The position numbers were made by a program, and so were the translations under genes. The notes beneath the pieces were generated by a model. That model was not told the origin of the DNA. It was given only the letters and a program-made list of their open reading frames with translations, and did not search any database. Below, piece by piece: positions 15,620 through 15,663 of a stretch of 15,663 nucleotides of DNA. Positions within the stretch are counted from its first letter, which is position 1; every line of letters starts with the position of its first letter. This DNA is from Verrucomicrobia bacterium UBA6015. Its GTDB lineage: Bacteria > Verrucomicrobiota > Kiritimatiellia > UBA8416. The stretch lies in NCBI GenBank assembly GCA_002428045.1, contig DIZZ01000153.1:140-15802 (forward strand), in the 5' to 3' direction.

Positions 15620-15625
15620 ATTATA
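15620..15625 (-). promoter_or_regulatory. Perfect -10 box TATAAT in the ThuA upstream region
   Basis: TATAAT on the minus strand (15625-15620) lies in an AT-rich patch. The sequence 17 nt upstream, TCTGCA, is a poor -35. If it is a promoter, the leader to ATG 15386 would be about 225 nt and would include the dyad at 15424-15440. The rest of 15387-15663 shows no further gene or RNA that I can recognise. Confidence 0.22.
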
Positions 15626-15663
15626 GAATGCTTGCACTTGTATGCAGAGCTCCCTAGTATGGA

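Noticed and set aside
15632..15660. Plus-strand promoter-like TTGCAC, 17-nt spacer, TAGTAT at the right edge
   Set aside because: The boxes match only 3/6 and 4/6 of the consensus, and no downstream gene is visible, so it cannot be supported.
1..15663. Search by eye for CRISPR arrays, tRNA or rRNA genes, transposases, integrases and attachment sites
   Set aside because: No regularly spaced repeats, cloverleaf-like genes, rRNA segments or mobile-element proteins were recognised on either strand.

Overview
The window is GC-rich bacterial DNA that is almost fully coding. Its gene content is a GH31 alpha-xylosidase, a GH99-like (WbsX) hydrolase, a sialate O-acetylesterase-like SGNH esterase, a UroD-fold methyltransferase-like protein, a DUF6288 protein, Gfo/Idh/MocA and ThuA proteins, and an HDOD protein. 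This mix is typical of polysaccharide-degrading members of the PVC group, especially Lentisphaerota, Kiritimatiellota and Verrucomicrobiota. The assignment is by gene repertoire only; there is no rRNA or other phylogenetic marker in the window.

Layout. (1) Positions 1-222, minus strand: the start of a secreted NMT1/THI5-like substrate-binding protein, cut by the window edge. (2) Positions 223-472: a divergent regulatory region with a good sigma70-type promoter for the minus gene, an 8-bp direct repeat over its -35 box, and a weaker promoter for the plus gene. (3) Positions 473-11889, plus strand: a six-gene run read as one probable operon. In order it encodes a membrane hybrid histidine kinase, a secreted esterase, a UroD-like protein, an alpha-xylosidase of the YicI type, a GH99-like protein broken by a frameshift in a run of nine G, and a secreted PDZ-DUF6288 protein. 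A hairpin lies before the GH31 gene, and a 19-codon ORF resembling the start of a beta-helix protein lies before the GH99-like gene. (4) Positions 11903-15386, minus strand: thuA-like, then a Gfo/Idh/MocA oxidoreductase (39 bp apart), then, after a strong 43-nt hairpin, an HDOD-GAF protein that ends tail to tail with the plus operon over a shared hairpin. (5) Positions 15387-15663: a leader/promoter region with a 17-bp perfect dyad.

How the parts may work together (inference). The sensor kinase would detect a signal at the cell envelope, possibly linked to the divergent binding-protein gene. The exported esterase would remove acetyl groups from glycans. The cytoplasmic GH31 enzyme would cut alpha-xylosides, and the GH99-like protein would act on another glycosidic linkage. 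The Gfo/Idh/MocA and ThuA pair would process the released sugars. No SusCD-like pair, sugar permease, transposase, tRNA, rRNA or CRISPR array was seen.

The observations most worth a second look are the poly-G frameshift in the GH99-like gene, the possible beta-helix gene remnant, the UroD-like protein inside a glycan operon, the regulatory repeats in the divergent region, and the unclear start and lysine-rich N-terminus of the ThuA protein.
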